In this document: positions 23,830 through 38,432 of the stretch, one piece after another
Position numbering within the stretch: the stretch's first letter is position 1
How the letters are laid out: every line of letters begins with the position of its first letter
Assembly (NCBI GenBank): GCA_001414485.1
Contig: LLEY01000040.1
Span: 248,001-312,000 of the forward strand
Origin: Calycina herbarum
Lineage: Eukaryota; Ascomycota; Leotiomycetes; Helotiales; Pezizellaceae
Direction of reading: 5' to 3'
DNA length: 64,000 bases
Translations under genes and position numbers: made by a program
The notes under the pieces: model-generated
Database searches by the model: none
What the model saw: the letters and a program-made list of their open reading frames with translations, nothing else
What the model was told of the DNA's origin: nothing

Positions 23830-24840
23830 AAACCTAAGAAGCTCGAATTATCCTAGCTATTAAAGCTATTCGATTATCTAAACGAATAAACCGTAGTAAA
23901 GCTACGAAGCTATATAGAGTCTCTTATTCTATACTTACTAATAGAATAGCTGGTTAAACTACTCTTAGCGAACGCCGGCTAGTAATTTATAAAATAACTA
24001 TAATAGAAGAGGAGGTAATTATTTAAAATATACTTAATCTAGATATAAGAGGATTTACACCCCGGCTAGGTAGTATAGAAGATATAGTAAATTATATACT
24101 CGAGTTATATAGAGAATAACACGTCGGAAAGAACTAGGTACAACGATTTATACAACGACGTCTAGAACTAAAGACGTGTTTTAATCGCGTTTAAGATTTC
24201 TAAAGAGCCTTATACGAAGATCCTAAGCTAATTAGCACGTGGTTTTAACTAGTAGAGAATATATAAGCGAAATATAGAATCTAAGACTATGATTTCTATA
24301 ACTTTAATAAGACTGGTTTTATAATAAGTATTATCTATACTAGAATAGTTGTTATACGTGTTAATCGACGTAGTAGAAGTAAGGCTGTCTAGCTAGATAA
24401 TCGAGAATAGGCTATAGTAATTGTCTATATTAATAGAGAGAGTTTAAGTATCTCTCTATTCTTAGTAGTTTAAGAGAAAAATCACCTTACTAGTTAGTAT
24501 ACTAAGGGCGGTCTTCCTAATAACTAGGTTATTAAACTAACTAGTAATAGATAGACTAATAATAAGACAGGCTTAGAATAGCTAGAATACTTTAATAAGT
24601 ATACTCGTAGTTATATAAAAGAGCTATATCGAATATTAGTTCTAGATAGATATAAGAGTTATAAATCAGTAGTATTCTAAGAGTATTATAAGTTATATAA
24701 TATTATTACTCTTTACCTACCTTCTTATTCGTCTTATCTAACCTAGCTACTCTATATTAAGTGTTTTAGTATTCTTAAACGTATATATAAGCGTTAAATC
24801 GAGACCTTTATTAAGGCTTATATAAACTATATTACTAAGG
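23830..24840 (+). pseudogene. Transposase of P4, N-terminal part
   Basis: Reads EARIILAIKAIRLSKRINRS (Psq HTH), SYSILTNRIAG, IEEEVII, LDIRGFTPRLGSIEDIVNYIL (second HTH), then the catalytic core YDFYNFNKTGFIISII (first Asp now Asn), LVLDRYKSYKS (second Asp kept), LPSYSSYL...LLYIKCFSILK (third Asp lost). It breaks at NYITKV where Gypsy-A4 inserted. Continues at 46,823. Confidence 0.82.
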
Positions 24841-25288
24841 TATAACGAAACTTAAACGAACTAAACAAAGATAACTAAGTCTCGAAGGTTAGTATATAGA
24901 TAAGAAGTATAGATACGCCGGGTTATTTACTTAGAAGTAAACTCGTTACTTATATTAAAGATGTTAAATAAGATAATAAGATTAATAACTAAAGTTAAGT
25001 ACGAAGCTCCTATCTAATAGCAGATATACTAGTCTTATATAGAACCCTTTATACTATCTAGATCCTCTTATAAGCCTAGATCTCTAGATCTCTCTAGATC
25101 TTCTAAGGAATCTAATAGGATCTAATACGTGACTTCTAACAGTTATCTAATAGTAAGATCCTAGAATACCTAAATACCTCTTATATTACTAATTCCCTCT
25201 TATACTATCTTCTATTTCCTAGATATTATACCTTATTCTATTAGAGCGCTATCTAGACTACTTACTACGTATAACGTAATTTATAATA
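24841..25288 (-). repeat. 3' LTR of Gypsy-A4
   Basis: 448 bp, TATAACGAAAC to GTAATTTATAATA. GATCT/TAGATC middle module with one unit more than its partner. Confidence 0.9.
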
Positions 25289-25499
25289 CTATTCTCTTCT
25301 TAGCCTAGCGTGTCCTTATACTTAAGTATAAGCTAAGAAACTCGGTTAAGGTACTAGTAGTATTCTTTCCTTTCTATTATATCCTACTTTATATAAAAAA
25401 AGAAAGGAGAATAAATACTTCTTATAAAAAGTATTAAAATAGTTTATAATAAAATATTACTATATTCTTACTATGCTTTTTAAAAGTATAGATGTTTTA

Positions 25500-25984
25500 T
25501 TAATTCCTCTTAGTCTTCTTAATATTCTAAATACGTTTAGTCGAAGTTAAAATATAATAGGACCGACGATGCTTAGAAGAAGAACGTTCTCTGTACTAGT
25601 AACTAGACCTCTATTAAAAGATAAGAGGAGAAACTAGAAAGGGAGAAGGAGGAGACGATAGCGAAGATTCTACGGTTATAAAAGTAGAAGGCCTTTCTTA
25701 AAGAAAGATAGTATAAGATGTTCTATTAAGGGCTTTGTTTTCTTAATAAACTCGACGCTACTAAGGAGGTAGAAAAGAAAGAGAAGAAGAAGAGAGAAAG
25801 AGAAGAATAAGAACAGTGAGAGGCAGAGGTTACCTATCTAATAGCCCTGTCTATTCCTTCTAGTTCCTAATCTAAGATAGGCCTTAACCTAGCCTTCCTT
25901 ATAGCTTTTCCTTTAAACTATAAAATATAAGTAAACCTAGGTTTTTCTAATAGAACTTTTAAAGTTCTACTAAGTAATAGTTAA
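25500..25984 (+). pseudogene. Antisense accessory ORF of Gypsy-A4
   Basis: Plus-strand reading with the same coiled coil (DKRRNxKGRRR-like and KLDATKEVEKKEKKKR segments) and tail (IGLNLAFLIAFPLNYKI, VNLGFSNRTFKV), ending at TAA 25,982-25,984. The product is unknown. Reading-frame conservation with A1, A3 and A5 is the only support. Confidence 0.58.
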
Positions 25985-28900
25985 GATTACTTCTTAGTTT
26001 CTAAGTATTTTCTAAGTATAAGTAATCTAACTATTTAATTAAGTATTTAATTTATCTTTTAATAAATCTATAGTTAAGAATTCTCTTAACTTTATACTTA
26101 GTATTTAGGTTTACTAGTTAAATTTCTATAAGTAGAGCTAGTAGAGCTCCTAGTAATACTAGTTTAAGTAGAGATATATAGAATACTAGGTAGATGTTTA
26201 TTATTTTTAGTAATACTAATTTATAATTTAAAAGTCTTTTAACTTATTTAATTTTAAATAGTCTAAGTTTTTTATAATCTAGTTTATTACTTAGTCTTTT
26301 TATATTAATATTCTTCTATACTAAGTAGACTTTATCTCTCTCTTTTAACGTTAGCTTCTAACTACGTCGTTTATTATAGTAGTACGTATTCCTTTTAGTA
26401 ATAAACTATAATTCTTTTATAAGTTCTTTATATAACCTTTTAATTTTTAAGACCTAAATACGAGTAAGTTAGTTATTAATAGTTATAGATAGTAGTTCTT
26501 AATATACTAATAATTTATATCTATAATTAGTATAGAATAGTATAATAAGTATTATTTCTATTACTAAACTATTATAGGTAAACTATACTAAGAGTAGTAG
26601 TTCTACTTAGTTATCTTATTAGTAGTTTATATAATAATAAAGGTATATTTTAACTACTTAATTTATTTATTCGTTTCTTTTATTTATTTAAGAGTAGAAA
26701 GCTATAGAGAGCTTTCTTTTCGTATCTAATTATTTTATAAGAGTAATCTAAAATTTTAAGATAAAGAGTTTATCTCTATCTAAGAGTATCTCTTTAAGTA
26801 GTCTATATCTTAAGACTACTTTTCTAAGGAATACGAATACTAATTCCTTAGCTATACTTAACTCTATATACGCTATTAGAATTATATATTTCGTAAGTCG
26901 TTCTATAATAACTAGGATTATATTATACTTAACTCTTATTATTAGATCTTTAGATTTTAGTAATTTAATAATAAAATCTATAGATATTAATTTCTAAGAT
27001 ATCTATTATATTAGAGTAGTGTTTATCTATCTATAAAGAGTATAGTAGAAAGCCTTATTCCTAGTATAGGTATTATATTCCGCTATTACTTCCTTAACTA
27101 TCGTAGATAATCGATTAATATAGTAGTATTATCTTATTCTTTAGAAGGTTCTACGAATTCCTTAGTAGTTATAAGTAGGCGTAGTATAGTATTCTTATAT
27201 AAACTCTCTTATATATAAGCTAGGAACCTATAGTTTCCCTTTTATATACTAGTTATAACCTTTATATAGGTTCTAAATTTTATTTATTTAGATGTTGTTT
27301 ATTATAGCTATTTTATATATAGTAGATACTAAGTTGCTATTTTTGTTATATTTTAATATTACTATATTAATATATTTCTTATTTTCCTTATAGCCTAGTT
27401 TCTAGCTTAGAGTATCAGCTTAAGTATTACTTATTCTACTAATATATTAAATAATTATCTTAAATCCTACTAAGGTTTTAGACTACCTAGCTAAGCGTCT
27501 TATAACAAGTTCCTTAGTTATAGTAAATGTTTTTAGGTTTAGATAATTAGTAAGTACTATTACTAAGTATATTATACTCTAAAGGTAAATTCTCTATTCT
27601 TTAAAAGCTAGAATAATAGCTATTAGTTCTTTATTATAAATACTATAGTTCTATTATACTATATTAAAAGTCTTTAAAAAATATACTATAGGTATAAGTT
27701 TTCCTGTTTTATTTAGTTATAGATATATAACACCTACTACTATATCTAAGGCGTCTATTTCTATTATACTTAGTTTCTTATAATTAAAATTATATAAGAT
27801 AGGTTTTACTATAAACTATCCTTTGATTTCCTAGAAAGCCTTCTTAGCCTTCTTATTCTAGATAAAAGTTATAGCTTTTCTAGTTAATATTAATATAGGT
27901 TTTATAATCTTTATATAGTCTTTAATAAATAGTTAATAGAAATTAGTAAATTCTAAGAAAGATTATATATCTTTAACGTTTTTTAGTAATTCCTATTTAA
28001 TAACTATATAAATCTTCTCTAAATCTATTTCTATTTTCTCTAAGCTAAATACCTATCTAAGGAAAAGAGTTTTCTTAACTTTAAACTTATATTTCAAGAG
28101 TTTCAAATAAGAGTCTACTTTAGTAAGTCTTCTTAAGACTTCCTTTATATAGCTCTTATATTCTTTTAGATTTTCTAAGAAAATTAATATATTATCTAAG
28201 TAATAAATAATAGTTACTTCTAAAAGATCTTCTAAAATACTATTATTCTATCTCTAATAAGTAGCTAGTATATTAGTTAAACTAAAAGACATTACTATAT
28301 ACTTATAGAGTCTTAATAGTAAGATAAATATAGTCTTCTATTTATAGCCTATCTTAATTCTAATTAATCTATAAGCGTTCTATTAATCTAGTTTTATAAA
28401 TTTCTTTACTTAGCCTAACTTATCTTATAAGTACTAGCTAGTTAGTAACAGATAAGCGTTCTTAATTATTATATTATTTAATTCCCTATAATTAATATAT
28501 ACTTATCTATTTAAATCGTCCTTTTTCTTAATAATAAGTATGTTTAAAGAGATAAGCGATTTAGATTTTCGAATATATCTCTTCTTTATTTCTTATTAGA
28601 TATAACTTTCTAATAAAGCTAAGTTATTCTAGTTATATAGTTAAAGCTTCTACTTCCTAAGGTTATAACCCTCTATTAATTTAATCTTATAATCCTATAA
28701 CTAATGTTTAAGAAGAGTATATATATCTTCTAAGTCTTTAAATAACTTTATAAATTCTCTATACTATATAGGTATTTCGTTATTAGCTTTCTTACTAACC
28801 TATAGAGGACTCTAGATAAGGTGTCCTAGTACTTTAGAAGAGGTAGTACTAACCTCGTTCTAGCTTTAAAGTTATAAACGTAAACCTATATATTTATATT

Positions 28901-31362
28901 AACTAAAGATTATTATTCTAGCTTTCTAATCGATTTCTAGATTATATTCTTAAATCTATAGTATATTAAGTATTACTTCCTTACTCTCTATTTTAATAAT
29001 ATTAAATTATATATTTAAATAGTATCTTTCGATATTAACTTTTACTAAAATAGTTTACTAATTAATAATCCTATTTTAGTATATAATATCTATTCTATTA
29101 ACTACTCCTAAGTAATATAGTCTTATTCCTTTAACTAGAACGTTTAGCTCCTTTTAAGCTATTAGGGAAATAAAGTTACTTATTATTCCTAAGTCTATTA
29201 TAACTTATAACTTTTTCCTTTATATTTCTCTAGTTATTACTAACTATCTTTCTTCTAAAGTAGTATTTAACTTTGCTTTAATATATTAGACTTTAAAAGA
29301 TTGATTTTCTTAATTATAATTCTTTCTCTTCTTATTCTTATACTATAGAAAGAATCTTACTCTTTCTTTATTAACGTATACTACTTTATATACTAATCTA
29401 TATTTTATGATTTTTATAGTCTTAGGAATTCCTTCTATAAATCGTTTTAGTAATTATCTATAATTATATTAGATCTATTTATAACTAGTTTCTAAAATAG
29501 CTGTTATAGACTATAGTTCTTCTATATATAGATAGTCTAAAGTAGCTTTAAGTATACTTATTTCTAACTTTATATATTAAACCTTAAATATATAGTCTCT
29601 TATATTCTTTTCCTTAACTGTCTAAATCTAAGACTAAGGAAAGAATACTACTCCTTCTTTATTAGATAAAGCTACTTTATATATCTAATAATATTCTACT
29701 ATTCTAGTAGGTTCTAGTAAAATTCCTTTAAATTGTTTTTATAATAACTAATCTAAGGTTAGACTTAGTTTATATTATATCTATTATACTATTATTTCTT
29801 AAACTGTTTTTATAAACTATAGTTCTCCTATTAATAGATAGTAAGTTTCTTCTAGTTCCGTTTTAGTCTATCTAGTTATATTAAGCTCTCTTTACTCTTA
29901 AAATAGTATACTAAACAGTTATTATAAGCTGTATTTTCTAAATACTAGCTTATTATTTCTAATTAATATAACTATAATATAACGTTTAAATTCTTTTAAT
30001 ATAATATCTTTAGATAGTATTCTAAGAAAAGAGGTTTTAATTTATTTCTTAAATCTTATTAAGACTTACTATATCTATATACTAATTTTATCTAAAATAT
30101 CGTATATCCTTTATACGTTCTCTACTTTAGAGTAGTTAGGTTTTTTAATTAGTTATTATTTACGTTCTAGTTCTTTTCTCTTAATAGTTTCTTACCTAGT
30201 AATTAAGCTAACTAGAGTTATTATTTTAGAGTTATTCCTTATAACTATATATATTATTAAAATAGTTAGATTTACCACTTATATAGTATAGAGACTCTAG
30301 AAGTCTAGCTTTTAATTATTAATATATATTTATTAATTTCCTTATATAAATATTCTAAGAAAGGTCTAAGTTTCTCTAACTTTAGGATTTTCGTTTCTAA
30401 CTTCTCTCTCTAAGCTAGAAGATAAGTCTAATATTTCTAATAAACTAGTCGATAGTAGTAATTTATATTATATTTAAAGATATTACTTAGATACCTCTAC
30501 TAATTATATATTATAATTTTCTTTAAGAAGTAGATTCTTATTATTATTAGTATCTTATATATTATTAAATTCTTTATTATTTATAATCTAGATTCTATAT
30601 CCTTGTATCTTAAGTTCCTTATTTATAAGTTTAATATAATTAGTTAAGACTATCTGTTATTAAATAGTAGTATTAATTTGTTTCTTTCTCTTAGAGTCTT
30701 TCTTCTTACTATACTTATTTACTCTATAACTAGAAAGGCTATAGTTATAATATAAGTTCTACTTATATTAACGATTTCGCTTTTTCTAAGAAAGTCCTTC
30801 TTTCTTTAGAAAGGTTTTCTTTTATATAGTATTTACCTTCTTACTATATTTAGTATAAGAGTGTTTCTACTTTTCTAATCTCTTACTCTTTTCTCTATAC
30901 TTAGGATTACTCTTCTTAAATTCGTATAAGCGGTTATCTAACTAGATAACTTCTTTAATTATACTTATAATAGTTAAGAATTATATATTCTATTTAGCTA
31001 TCTCCTTATAGATATATATCTTTAATCCTTTATAGAAGAGTTCTAGAAGAGTAATAATATCTTATTCTAACTTTATACTATATTATTAAAATTTATTAGT
31101 ATAATATATTACTAGTCTAGTTTAGTATAACTTTAAAAGCTTATATATAACTGTTTAGATTACGTTAAAGTCTTTAAAAACTTTTCTAATAGTTGCTTTA
31201 AATCCTCTTATTCTATCTTTCTATCTTCCTTCTTATTCTTAAAGAAGTCCTCTAAGGTAGGAGATAGCGAAGATAGTTTGTAAATTATAATTACCTTTGA
31301 ACTTATTAGAGTTAAAGTTGAAATAGATGTCTATTTAAAGAAGAAATAAGTCGAGTTCCTTT
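25985..31362 (-). pseudogene. Gag-Pol of Gypsy-A4, main part
   Basis: Minus-strand Gag-Pol. RT box YLDN at 28,191-28,202; zinc knuckle near 30,725-30,765 (NLYYNYSLSSY). The rest aligns with A5 (35.0-38.2 kb). It ends in gag at the ccttt target (31,358-31,362) of Gypsy-B and resumes at 46,145. Stops throughout. Confidence 0.82.
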
Positions 31363-31617
31363 TGTAATAGTACGAAACGGATACTACTACAAAAGAGGCA
31401 TATAGAAGTACGTTCGATAGAATGACATATCCGAATACTAGGCTCTGATACAAAGGAAAAGACTAAATTAGTCTTTCCCGATAGAGAGGAGGTAGCTATT
31501 TATAAGAGGTTTAGATAATAGTAAGTCTAGAAGCTATCTAGCTTTTCTAAAACCTAAAACAACATCTATATCGTATCCTATTCAGTATATAGACTCAGTA
31601 ATTCTAATTCCGATTAA
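31363..31617 (-). repeat. 3' LTR of Gypsy-B, first part
   Basis: 255 of 275 bp. Continues after Gypsy-A5 at 38,870-38,889. The junction duplicates attaa, the A5 target. Confidence 0.88.
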
Positions 31618-32049
31618 TATAACGAAACTTAAACGAACTAAACAAAGATGACTAAGTCTCGAAGGTTGGTATATAGGTAAGAAGTACAGATACGCCGGGT
31701 TGTTTACTTAGAAGTGAACTCGTTACTTGTATTAAAGATATTAAATAAGATAATAAGATTAATAACTAAAGTTAAGTACGAAGCTCCTATCTAGATAGTA
31801 GACGTACTAGTATATATAGAACCTTCGTTCCCCTAGGTAGCTAACTCGCTTATTAAGCTAGCGATCTAACAAGCTAGTTTGCCTAGTAATCTAGCAGTCT
31901 CTTTTATTACGTGATTATTATAATAAAATCCTTAGATCGCTTAGCTAACCTAACCGATCCCTATCTACTATAAGAGTATTCCGATAGTGCTTAACCTATT
32001 AAGACACTACCTAGTCTTTACTTATCACGTATATACGTGATTTATAATA
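31618..32049 (-). repeat. 3' LTR of Gypsy-A5
   Basis: 432 bp. The middle module is made of CTAGCTNGC/AGCGATCTA-type repeats, different from A1-A4. Heavily mutated relative to the right LTR. Confidence 0.92.
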
Positions 32050-32129
32050 CTATCCCCTTCTTAGCTTAGCGTATCTCTATACTTAAGTATAACCTAAGAA
32101 ATATTATTAGAAGGCTAGTAGCCTTCTTC

Positions 32130-32745
32130 TCTTTTCACTATACTACTCGATCGTTTAACGAAATACATCGAGTATATCGTCTTTAGAAAAGAAATTAACT
32201 TATCTAGAATAAAAATAGCGCCCTATACCTAATATTTAAAAGCTGGTTTTATAAATAAATATATCGCCTCTTAAGATAAAAGTTTAAATTACTATAGTTG
32301 TTATATAAAGAATAGTAAGACCTACAACGTTCGTAAGGTAAACCGTATACCGACTATTCGAGATTAAGAGTCTATAGATACTTAGATCTAACAACTAGAG
32401 GACGAGGCCGATGAGGCTATAGCGAAAGTCCTCTAGGTTAATAAGTAGAAGAAGCTGCTTTACGTCTAAAAGCAGAGAATAATAGCAGCTAGTCTCAACT
32501 CTCTTAAGGAGCTAGATACTACTAAAGAATTAGAAAGAAAGGAAAAGAAGAAGAAGGAAGAAAAGAAGCAGATAGAAGAAGAGGCTACTAAGCTAGCCGC
32601 CCTTCCTACGCCCGACGTTTCTAACCCTGCCCTCGCTCTAGGCCTCGACCTAGCCTTTCTTAAGTCCTTTCCTACTAACTATACAATATAGGCAGACTTA
32701 GGTTTCAACAGTAGAACTCCTAAAGTTCCTCTAAGTACTAGCTAA
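32130..32745 (+). pseudogene. Antisense accessory ORF of Gypsy-A5 (best-preserved copy)
   Basis: The clearest copy of the antisense frame. From about 32,290 it reads a Cys region (YYSCYIKNSKTYNVRK; Y probably replaces Cys), VNRIPTIRD, EDEADEAIAKVL, then a Lys/Glu coiled coil (SLNSLKELDTTKELERKEKK and more), then KLAALPTPDVSNPALALGLD, LAFLKSFPTNYTI and ADLGFNSRTPKVPL before TAA at 32,743-32,745. The final 140 codons have only one internal stop. The product would be about 190-200 residues. I recognise similar Cys-plus-coiled-coil proteins as transposon-linked fungal hypotheticals, but know no function. Confidence 0.65.
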
Positions 32746-35700
32746 TGTTTTTTCTAGGTTCCTAAGTATTTTCTAAATATAGGTAATCTAACTATTTTAT
32801 TAAATACTTAACCTATCCTCTAATAAGTCTATAGTTAAGAATCCTCTTAACTTTATACTTAGCGTTTAGGTTTACTAGTTGAATTTCTATAAGTAGGGCT
32901 AGTAGTGCTCCTAGTAGTACTAGTTCGAGTAGGGATATATAGAATACTAGGTAGATGTTTATTATTCTTAGTAGTACTAATTTATAATTTAAAGGTCCTC
33001 TAACGTATTTAATTTTAAATAGTCTAAGTTTTTTATAATCTAGTTTATTACTTAGTCTTTTTATATTAATATTCTTTTATACTAAGTAGACTTTATCTCT
33101 CTCTTTTAGTATTAGCTTCTAACTACGTCGTTTGTTATAGTAGTATATATTTCTTTCTACTATAAATTATAAATCCTCTATAAGTTCCTTATATAACCCT
33201 TTAATTTTTAAGACTTAAATACGAGTAAGTTAGTTATTAATAGTCGTAGATAGTAGTTCTTAATACGCTAATAATTTATATCTAAAGTTAGTATAGAATA
33301 GCGTAATAAGTGTTATTTCTATTACTAAACTATTATAGGTAAACTATACTAAAGGCAGCAGTTCTACCTAGTTATCTTACTAGTAGTTTATATAATAATA
33401 AAGGTATGTTTTAACTACTTAATTTATCTATTTGTTTCTCTTATTTATTTAAGAGTAAAAAGCTATAGAAAGCTTTCTTTTTACACCTAATCGTTTTATA
33501 AGAGCGATCTAAAATTTTAAGATAAAGAGCGAATCTCTATCTAAGAGTATCTCTTTAGGTAGTCTATATCTTAAGACTACTTTTCTAAAGAATATAAATA
33601 CTAATTCCTTAGCTATACTTAACTCTATATATACTATTAGAATTATATACTTCGTAAGTTATTTTATAATAACTAGGATTGAGTTATACTTAACTCCTAT
33701 TATTAAGTCTTTAGATTTTAGTAGTTTAATAATAAAATCTATAGATATTGATTTCTAAGGTATCTATAGTATTAGAGTAGTGTTTATCTATCTATAAGGA
33801 GTATAGTAGGAAGCCTTATTCCTAATATAGGTATTATATTCTACTATTACTTCTTTAACTATTATAGATAACTGATTAATATAGTAGTATTATCTTATTC
33901 TTTAGAGGGTTCTACGAATTTCTTAGTAACTATAAGTAGGTATAGTATAGTATTCTTATATAAACTCCTTTATATATAAGCTAGGAACCTATAATTTCCC
34001 TTTTATATATTAATTATAACCTTTATATATATTCTAAATCTTATCTATCTAGATATTATTTATTACTACTATCTTATATATAGTAGGTACTAAGTCTTTA
34101 TTCTTAAGAGTTTTTAAGATTATAATCTTCTTATACTCCTTATTTCCCTCGTATCTAGGTTTTTAGCTAAGAGTATCTACCTAAGTATTTAACATTCCCT
34201 TTATATATTAAATAATAATATTAAATCCTTCTAATATCTCTAACTATCTAGCTAATTGTCTTATCGTAAGTTCCTTAGTTATTATAAATGTCCTAAGGTT
34301 CTTATAGTTAGATAAAACTATAACTAGGTATTTTGCTAGCTATAAATAAATTCTCTAGTATTCTAAAGCTAATACTATAGTAAGTAGTTCCTTATTAAAG
34401 ATGCTATAGTTTTATTATACTAGGTTAAATGTTTTTAAATAATATATAATAAGTATAAGTTTTCTCTTATTATTTAGTTATAGGTAAATCGCACCTACTA
34501 CTATGTCTAAGGCGTCTATTTCGATTATACTAGGTTTATCTATATTAAAATTATATAGAATAGGTTTTTCTATAAACTTTGCTTTAATTTTCTAAAAAGT
34601 ATTCTCTACTTATTTATTCTATATAAACTTAATAGCTTTTTTAACTAGTACTAATATTAGTTTAGTAATCTTTATATAGTCTTATATAAATAGATAGTAA
34701 AAGTTTACGAATCTAAGGAAGGACTATATATCTTTTATATTCTCTAGTAATTTCTAGTTTAAGATGTCTTAGATCTTTACTAGATCTATTTCTATTTTTC
34801 CTAAGCTAAATACCTATCCTAAGAAAAGTGTCTAAGTTACTCTAAACTTATATTTTAAGAGTTTTAACTAAGAGTTTACTTTTATAAGTTATTATAAAAC
34901 TTCTCTAATATATCCTTTATATTCTTCTTCTTTTTCTAAGAAGATTAGAATATTATCTAGGTAATAAATTACTATTACTTTTAGAAGATCTTTTAAAATA
35001 TTATTATTTTATCTCTAATATATAGCTAGTATATTATAGAGTCTAAATAGTATAACTATATATTTATAAAGGCTTAATAGTAAGGTAAATACTATCTTCT
35101 ATTTATCTCTAACTTTTATTTATATAAGTCTATAAGCGTTTTATTAATCTAATTTTATAAATTATACTACCTTGCCTAACTTATCTTATAAGTATTAGCT
35201 AGGTAGTAGTAGATAAGCGTCCTTAACTATAACGTAATTTACTTCTTAATAATTAATATATACTCTCCTATCTAGGTCGTCTTTCTTCTTAATAATAAGT
35301 ATATTTAAGGTAATTAGTAACTTAGATCTTCTAATATATCTCTTCTTAATACCTTCTTTTATATAACTTTCTATTCTTTATAGGCTTTTCTAGTTATACA
35401 ACTAAAGCTTCTACTTTAAGAGGTAATAACCCTCTTTTAATTTAATCTTATAATCCTATAAGCAATGTTCTAGCAAGGCTTATAAGTCTTCTAGGTTTTT
35501 AAACAAAGCCTTAAATTTTCTATACTATATAGGTATTTCGTTATCAGCTTTCTTACTAACCTATAGAGGACTCTAGACAAGGTGTCCTAGTACTTTAGAA
35601 GAGGTAGCGCTAACCTTGTTCTAGCCTTAAAGTTATAAATACAAACCTATATATTTATATTAACTAAAGGTTATTATTCTAGCCTTCTAGTTAATTTCTA

Positions 35701-38432
35701 GATTATATTTCTAAATCTATAATATACTAAGTATTACTTCTTTACTTCTTATTTTAATAATATTAAATTATATATCTAAGTAGTATCTTTTAATATTAAT
35801 TTCTATTAAAATAGTTTATTAATTAATAATTCCGTTTTAATATACAACATCTATTCTATTAACTACTCTTAATTAATATAGTCTTATTCCTTTAATTAGA
35901 ACGTTTAGCTTCTCCTAAGCTATTAGAGAGATAAAGTTGCCTATTACTCCTAAGTCTATTATAACTTATAACTTTTTCCCTTTTACTTCTATAGTTATTA
36001 CTAACTATCTTTCTCCTAAAGTAGCGTTTAACTTTACTTTAATATATTAAACTTTAAAAGATTAATTTTCTTAATTATACTTCTTTCTCTCCTCATTCTT
36101 ATACTATAAAAAGAATCTCACTCTTTCCTTATTAGTATATACTACCTTATATACTAATCTATATTCTACAATTCCTATAGTTTTAGGAATTTCCTCTATA
36201 AATTACTTTAGTATTTATCTATAGTTATATTAGATCTATTTATAACTAGTTTCTAAAATAGCTTCTATAAACTATAGTTCTCCTATATATAGATAATCTA
36301 AAGTAGCCTCTAGTACACTTATCTCTAGTTTTATATAGTAAACCTTAAATATATAGTCCCTCGAATTCTTTTCCCTAATAGCTCTAATCTAGGACTAAGG
36401 AAAGAATACTACTCCTTCTTCATCTAATAATACTACTTCATATATCTAATAATATTCTACTATTCTAGTAGACTCTAGTAATATTCCTTTAAATCGCTTC
36501 TATAATAACTAGTCTAAAGTTAGACTTAGTTTATATTATATCTATTATACTATTATTTCCTAAACTATTTCTATAAACTATAGTTCTCCTTCTAATAGAT
36601 AGTATATTTCTTCTAGTTCTATCTTAGTCTATCTAGTTATATCAAATTCCCTTTACTCCTAGAATAATATACTAAACAGTTATTATAAGTTATATTTTCT
36701 TAATACTAACTTATTATTTCTAATTAATATAACTATAATATATTACTTAAATTCCTCTAATATAACATCTTTAGATAGTATCTTAAGGAAAGGGGTTTTA
36801 ATTTATCCTATAAATCCTGTTAGAACTTACTATATCTACGTACTAGTCTTACCTAAAATATCGTATATTCTCTATATATCCCCTACTTTAGAGTAAGTAG
36901 GTTTCTTAGCTAGTTATTATTTCCGTTCTAGTTCCTTTTCTTTAATAGTTTTCTATCTAGTAATTAGACTAACTAGAGTTATCGTTTTAAGGTTATTACT
37001 TATAACTATATATATTATTAAGATAGTTAGGTTAACCCCTTATATTATATAAGGACTCTAGAAATCTAGTTTCTAGTTATTAATATATATCTATCGATTT
37101 CCTTATTTAAAGGTTTTAAGGAAAGCCTAAGTTTCTCTAACTTCAAGGTCTTTATTCTTTATTTCTCCTTCTAAACTAGAAGATAAATCTAATATCTCTA
37201 AAGAACTAGTCAATAGTAGTAATTCGTATTCTACTTAAAAAGGTTACTTAGATTCTATTACTGATTATATATTATAATATTCTTTAAGAAGTAGATCCCT
37301 ATTATTATTAATATCTTATATACTACTAATTCCTTTATTATTTTTAATCTAAGTTCTATATCCTTATACTTTAAGCTTCTTATTCGTAAGTTTAATATAA
37401 TTAGTTAAAGCTACCTATTATTAAATAGTAATATTGATTTATTTCTTTCTTTTAGAGTCTTTCTTCTTACTATACTTATTTACTCTATAGCTTAGTTAGC
37501 TATAATTATAACATAAGTTCTACTTATATTAATAATTTCACTCTTCCTAGAAAAGTCCTTCTTTCTTTAAAAAGGTTTTCTTTTATATAGCGTTTACCTC
37601 CTTACCAAGTTCACTAGTATAAAAGTACTTCTACTTTCCTAACCCTTTACTCTTTTCCTCGTATCTAAGGTTACTCTTTCTAAATTCATATAAGCAGTTA
37701 TCTAGCTAGATAACTTCCTCGATTATACCTATAATAGTTAAAAACTATATATTCTACTTAGCTATTTCCTTATAAATATATACCTTTAATCCTCTATAAA
37801 AGAGTTTTATAAAAGTAATTACATTCTATCTTAACTTCGTTCTATAACATTAAAACTTATTAGCATAATCTATTACTAATCCAGTTTAATATAATTCTAA
37901 AAGCTTATATATAGCTATTCAGATTATATCAAAGTCTCTAAAGACTTTTCTAATAGTTACCTTAAATCCTCTCTAAGATTTAAACATAATCTTAGTTAAT
38001 TCTATCTTTCTATCTTTATCCTTATTTTTAAAGAAGTCCTCTAAGTATAGCTAAGCCTATTCTAATACTAATCCCCTAAGATAAGAGATAGCAAAGATAG
38101 TTCGTAAGTTATAATTACCTTCGAACTTATTAGAATTAAAGTTAAAGTAGATGTCTATTTAGAGAAGGAATAAGTCGAGTTTCTTTCGCTTCTTATAATA
38201 CGTATCTAGCATCTTAACTTTAATAGATTTAAGTACTTCGACCTTATAAAGCTTAAGAGCGTCTAGTATATTAATATTATCGTCGTTCCTAGTTAACTAT
38301 ATACTAGCAGGTGTTCTTCCAGTTATATTTCTAGATATTCCTATAATATTAACTCAACTAGTATTTAGACTAGCTACTACGGTAGGAGTTACTAAGGCCA
38401 TAGCAACTAAACTTCTAAGTAGGTACTTAAAG
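32746..38432 (-). pseudogene. Gag-Pol of Gypsy-A5
   Basis: Minus-strand Gag (38.4 down to about 37.4 kb; knuckle near 37,490-37,530), protease/RT (YLDN at 34,952-34,963, followed by the gypsy-type FLGY-like segment), RNase H and integrase down to about 32.8 kb. Full-length but with in-frame stops throughout. It serves as the best reference for the uninterrupted Gypsy-A structure, since no insertion lies inside it. Confidence 0.85.
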
